This document shows, one piece after another, positions 6,511 through 8,595 of a stretch of DNA of 8,595 nt. The notes below the pieces were generated by a model. It ran no database searches. It was not told where the DNA came from and saw nothing but the letters and a program-made list of their open reading frames with translations. The first letter of the stretch is position 1, and every line of letters starts with the position of its first letter. This DNA is from Flavobacteriaceae bacterium (GTDB taxonomy: Bacteria > Bacteroidota > Bacteroidia > Flavobacteriales > Flavobacteriaceae). The stretch covers positions 1 to 8,595 of the forward strand of contig NZDM01000004.1 of NCBI GenBank assembly GCA_002690085.1, read 5' to 3'. The position numbers and the translations under genes were made by a program.

Positions 6511-8202
6511 TTAGCGAATCAACTTCTTGTATTTAATTCGCTTTGGAGTCAAGTCACCTCCAAGTCTATTGCGTTTATTAACTTCATATTCACTAAAGCT
6601 GCCTTCAAAAAAATAGACTTCAGAGTTGCCCTCAAACGCTAAAATATGGGTACAAATTCGATCTAAAAACCAACGGTCGTGGCTGATGACGACAGCACAG
6701 CCCGCGAAATTCTCAAGGCCTTCTTCCAAAGCTCTTAACGTATTGACATCTAAGTCATTAGTTGGCTCATCTAATAGTAAAACGTTGCCTTCTTCTTTTA
6801 AGGTCATCGCCAAATGCAAGCGGTTGCGCTCTCCTCCAGATAATAGTTTTACTTTTTTATTTTGCTCACTGCCAGAAAAGTTAAAGCGACTTAGGTAGGC
6901 ACGAGAATTTACCTGACGACCTCCCATCATGATCAAATCCTGTTCATCACTAAAATTCTGCCAAATGGTTTTTTCTAAATCAATATTTGAGTGGCTTTGA
7001 TCAACATAAGCAATTTTTGCAGTTTCACCGACACTGAATGTGCCTTTATCAGCCGTTTCCTCACCTTGGATCATCCTAAAAATTGTCGTTTTACCAGCAC
7101 CATTAGGTCCAATGACGCCCACAATACCGGCTTGGGGGAGTTTAAAATTTAAATTATCATATAGTAACTTTTCGCCATAGGCCTTGCTAACTCCATTGGA
7201 TTCAATCACATTGGTGCCCAAGCGTGGGCCATTGGGAATGTAAATTTCAAGCTTTTCATCCAATTGCTTCTGATCCTGATTTAGTAATTTATCGTAATTT
7301 TTAAGACGGGCTTTTTGTTTGGTCTGACGGCCTTTCGCCCCTTGGCGGACCCAATCTAATTCCCGTTCCAAGGTTTTTTGACGTTTAGAAGCTGTTTTAC
7401 TCTCTTGTGCTAAACGCTTGGATTTTTGATCTAACCAAGAAGAATAGTTCCCTTTCCAAGGAATACCTTCGCCTCTATCGAGTTCTAAAATCCAGCCCGC
7501 CACGTTGTCTAAGAAATAGCGGTCGTGTGTCACTGCAATTACAGTGCCTTTGTATTGGGCCAAATGTTGTTCCAGCCAATGTACAGACTCAGCGTCAAGA
7601 TGGTTAGTGGGCTCGTCCAAAAGCAAAACATCTGGCTCTTGTAATAACAAACGGCACAAGGCAACTCTTCGGCGTTCACCTCCAGAGAGTACTCCAATTT
7701 TTTTATCACTATCAGGGGTGCGCAAAGCATCCATTGCTATTTCTAATTTGGTGTCTAATTCCCAAGCATTGGAAGCATCTATTTGATCTTGTAATTCTGA
7801 TTGACGGTTCATGAGTTTTTCCATGCGATCTGCATCCGAATAAACTTCCTCCAAGCTAAACATATCGTTAATTTTATTGTATTCATCCAAGATGGCAACG
7901 GTGTCACCCACACCCTCTTTAACAATATCTAAAACTGTTTTGTCAGCATCTAATTCAGGTTCTTGTTCTAAAAAACCAACAGAATAGTCTTGTGAAAAAA
8001 CCACATCACCTTGGTAATTTTTATCAACCCCTGCTATGATTTTAAGTAAGGTGGATTTCCCAGAGCCATTGAGTCCTAAAATGCCAATTTTAGCACCATA
8101 AAAGAAACTGAGATAAATGTTTTTAAGAACCGGGGTATTGGCGCTTTGAAAGGTTTTAGTAACCCCAGTCATAGAAAAAATAATTTTTTTATCGTCACTC
8201 AT
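6511..8202 (-). CDS. ettA: ABC-F translation factor EttA (energy-dependent translational throttle)
   Basis: Soluble ABC-F ATPase that binds the ribosomal E site and gates entry into elongation according to ATP/ADP state in E. coli. It is 563 residues (E. coli 555) with two ABC domains and no membrane segment. Domain 1 has Walker A GLNGSGKST at 43-51, signature LSGGE at 172-176 and Walker B LLLDEPTNHLD with catalytic Glu197. Domain 2 has Walker A GPNGAGKTT at 365-373, signature LSGGE at 454-458 and Walker B LLLDEPTNDLD with Glu479. The insert at about 95-140 fits the EttA arm, and the charged 245-320 linker (RQGAKGRQTKQKARL) is the P-site tRNA-interacting motif. The ending LTPKRIKYKKL is EttA-like, which separates it from Uup, YheS and antibiotic-resistance ABC-F proteins. 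ATG 8200-8202 overlaps the stop of the upstream small membrane protein gene (TAATG). I see no defect in either ATPase site. Confidence 0.95.
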   Translation of the reverse strand: MSDDKKIIFSMTGVTKTFQSANTPVLKNIYLSFFYGAKIGILGLNGSGKSTLLKIIAGVDKNYQGDVVFSQDYSVGFLEQEPELDADKTVLDIVKEGVGDTVAILDEYNKINDMFSLEEVYSDADRMEKLMNRQSELQDQIDASNAWELDTKLEIAMDALRTPDSDKKIGVLSGGERRRVALCRLLLQEPDVLLLDEPTNHLDAESVHWLEQHLAQYKGTVIAVTHDRYFLDNVAGWILELDRGEGIPWKGNYSSWLDQKSKRLAQESKTASKRQKTLERELDWVRQGAKGRQTKQKARLKNYDKLLNQDQKQLDEKLEIYIPNGPRLGTNVIESNGVSKAYGEKLLYDNLNFKLPQAGIVGVIGPNGAGKTTIFRMIQGEETADKGTFSVGETAKIAYVDQSHSNIDLEKTIWQNFSDEQDLIMMGGRQVNSRAYLSRFNFSGSEQNKKVKLLSGGERNRLHLAMTLKEEGNVLLLDEPTNDLDVNTLRALEEGLENFAGCAVVISHDRWFLDRICTHILAFEGNSEVYFFEGSFSEYEVNKRNRLGGDLTPKRIKYKKLIR

Positions 8203-8378
8203 TAAACCCGACCCTTTAAAGCATTAAAAACCCAAGCAATGGCAAAGAAGCCAATACCAACAGCTGCGAAGCCCCAGCCAGCAATTTCTTTATAACGAAA
8301 GGCACCAAGAGCGATCAGCCCAACGCCTACAAAAATCATAATATAAGTGGCCCAAGCCAGTACGGTATTTTTATTCAT
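8202..8378 (-). CDS. Small two-helix membrane protein, CAL67264 family
   Basis: A 58-residue protein beginning MNKNTVLAWATYIMIFVG. Two hydrophobic glycine-rich segments at about 6-27 and 33-52 are separated by a short charged RYKE turn; the protein ends FNALKGRV, so it should be a helical hairpin in the inner membrane. The sequence closely fits the small flavobacterial family named after Gramella CAL67264; no function is known to me. Start ATG is at 8376-8378, preceded by an A-rich run rather than a Shine-Dalgarno. Its TAA (8202-8204 read leftward) shares one base with the ettA ATG, so ribosomes ending here could restart on ettA. It is therefore the first gene of a likely two-gene operon with the translation factor. 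A spurious ORF is unlikely given the clean hydrophobic pattern and the coupling. Confidence 0.88.
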   Translation of the reverse strand: MNKNTVLAWATYIMIFVGVGLIALGAFRYKEIAGWGFAAVGIGFFAIAWVFNALKGRV

Positions 8379-8534
8379 TTTTTTCTTATCAAATTGAAAT
8401 TCAAATATCGTGAATAAATTAAGTTTTATAAAATAAATTTAAAGTAAATAAAATCAGTCTTTTTTATTAAATTTGAATGAACTGTGAAAACAAGATGATA
8501 AGCTCTCAATATATTACTTAATACTAATTATAAA
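8379..8534. other. Divergent AT-rich intergenic region
   Basis: These 156 bp are very AT-rich and lie between the leftward small membrane protein/ettA pair and a rightward gene, so they should carry promoters in both directions. No ORF, tRNA or clear hairpin is visible. For the leftward direction, GATATTTG (minus strand of CAAATATC, 8403-8410) has one mismatch to TAnnTTTG but no evident -33 element. The rightward candidate is listed separately. Confidence 0.5.
8468..8475 (+). promoter_or_regulatory. Candidate Bacteroidota -7 promoter element for the right-edge gene
   Basis: TAAATTTG matches the Bacteroidota sigma-ABfr -7 consensus TAnnTTTG in full and lies about 60 bp ahead of the ATG at 8535, a normal leader length. 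No clean TTG is found at the -33 spacing; only T/A-rich sequence (around 8438-8446) is there. In DNA this AT-rich a chance match is quite possible. Confidence 0.35.
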
Positions 8535-8595
8535 ATGATAGAAATACTAATTACCTTTTTATGTGTTGTGATATTGGGACTGCTTTATTTTTTGT
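8535..8595 (+). CDS. N-terminus of a membrane-anchored protein, truncated at the right edge
   Basis: ATG 8535-8537 opens a frame that runs off the window after 20 codons, MIEILITFLCVVILGLLYFL. It is a single hydrophobic helix right at the N-terminus with only one acidic residue before it, so it is a membrane anchor or uncleaved signal. DNA-recombination proteins of the RmuC family start this way, but so do many unrelated proteins, and nothing visible decides between them. A candidate promoter element lies upstream at 8468-8475. Confidence 0.5.
   Translation, partial: MIEILITFLCVVILGLLYFL

Noticed and set aside
6511..8202. ABC-F gene as an antibiotic-resistance (ribosome protection) factor
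   Set aside because: Length, linker motif and the C-terminal PKRIKYKKL ending fit housekeeping EttA, and the chromosomal context is core, with no mobile element nearby.

Overview
The window reads as ordinary core chromosome of a marine-type member of the Flavobacteriaceae (Bacteroidota). It is AT-rich with short AT-rich gaps. The genes lack Shine-Dalgarno sequences in front of their starts, and several protein families here are known mainly from flavobacteria: the small CAL67264-type membrane protein, DUF6452 lipoproteins and DUF6048 outer-membrane-like proteins. I see no insertion sequence, phage gene, CRISPR array, tRNA or rRNA.

Layout from left to right: (1) the 3' end of a plus-strand membrane protein gene (1-162). 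(2) A minus-strand pair: rocD, ornithine aminotransferase (2392-3633), followed 44 bp downstream by a lipoprotein prolyl oligopeptidase of family S9A (197-2347). (3) A 206-bp divergent intergenic region (3634-3839). (4) A plus-strand three-gene operon: rlmD, a 23S rRNA uracil-C5 methyltransferase (3840-5261), a DUF6452-type lipoprotein (5269-5772) and a DUF6048-type exported protein (5744-6505). (5) A minus-strand pair converging on that operon with a 5-bp gap: a 58-residue two-helix membrane protein (8202-8378) whose stop codon overlaps the start of ettA, an ABC-F translation factor (6511-8202). (6) A divergent AT-rich gap (8379-8534) and the first 20 codons of a plus-strand membrane-anchored protein (8535-8595).

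How the genes relate: rlmD and ettA both serve the ribosome (rRNA modification and ABC-F control of translation). Each is tightly linked to small envelope proteins of unknown function, which is the most interesting aspect of the window. RocD makes glutamate-5-semialdehyde, an intermediate shared with proline metabolism. The neighbouring prolyl oligopeptidase cuts peptides after proline, so a loose metabolic link is possible but unproven. All catalytic residues I looked for are present, and I see no frameshift or truncation other than at the window edges. I did not find a convincing novel system; the findings below are modest.
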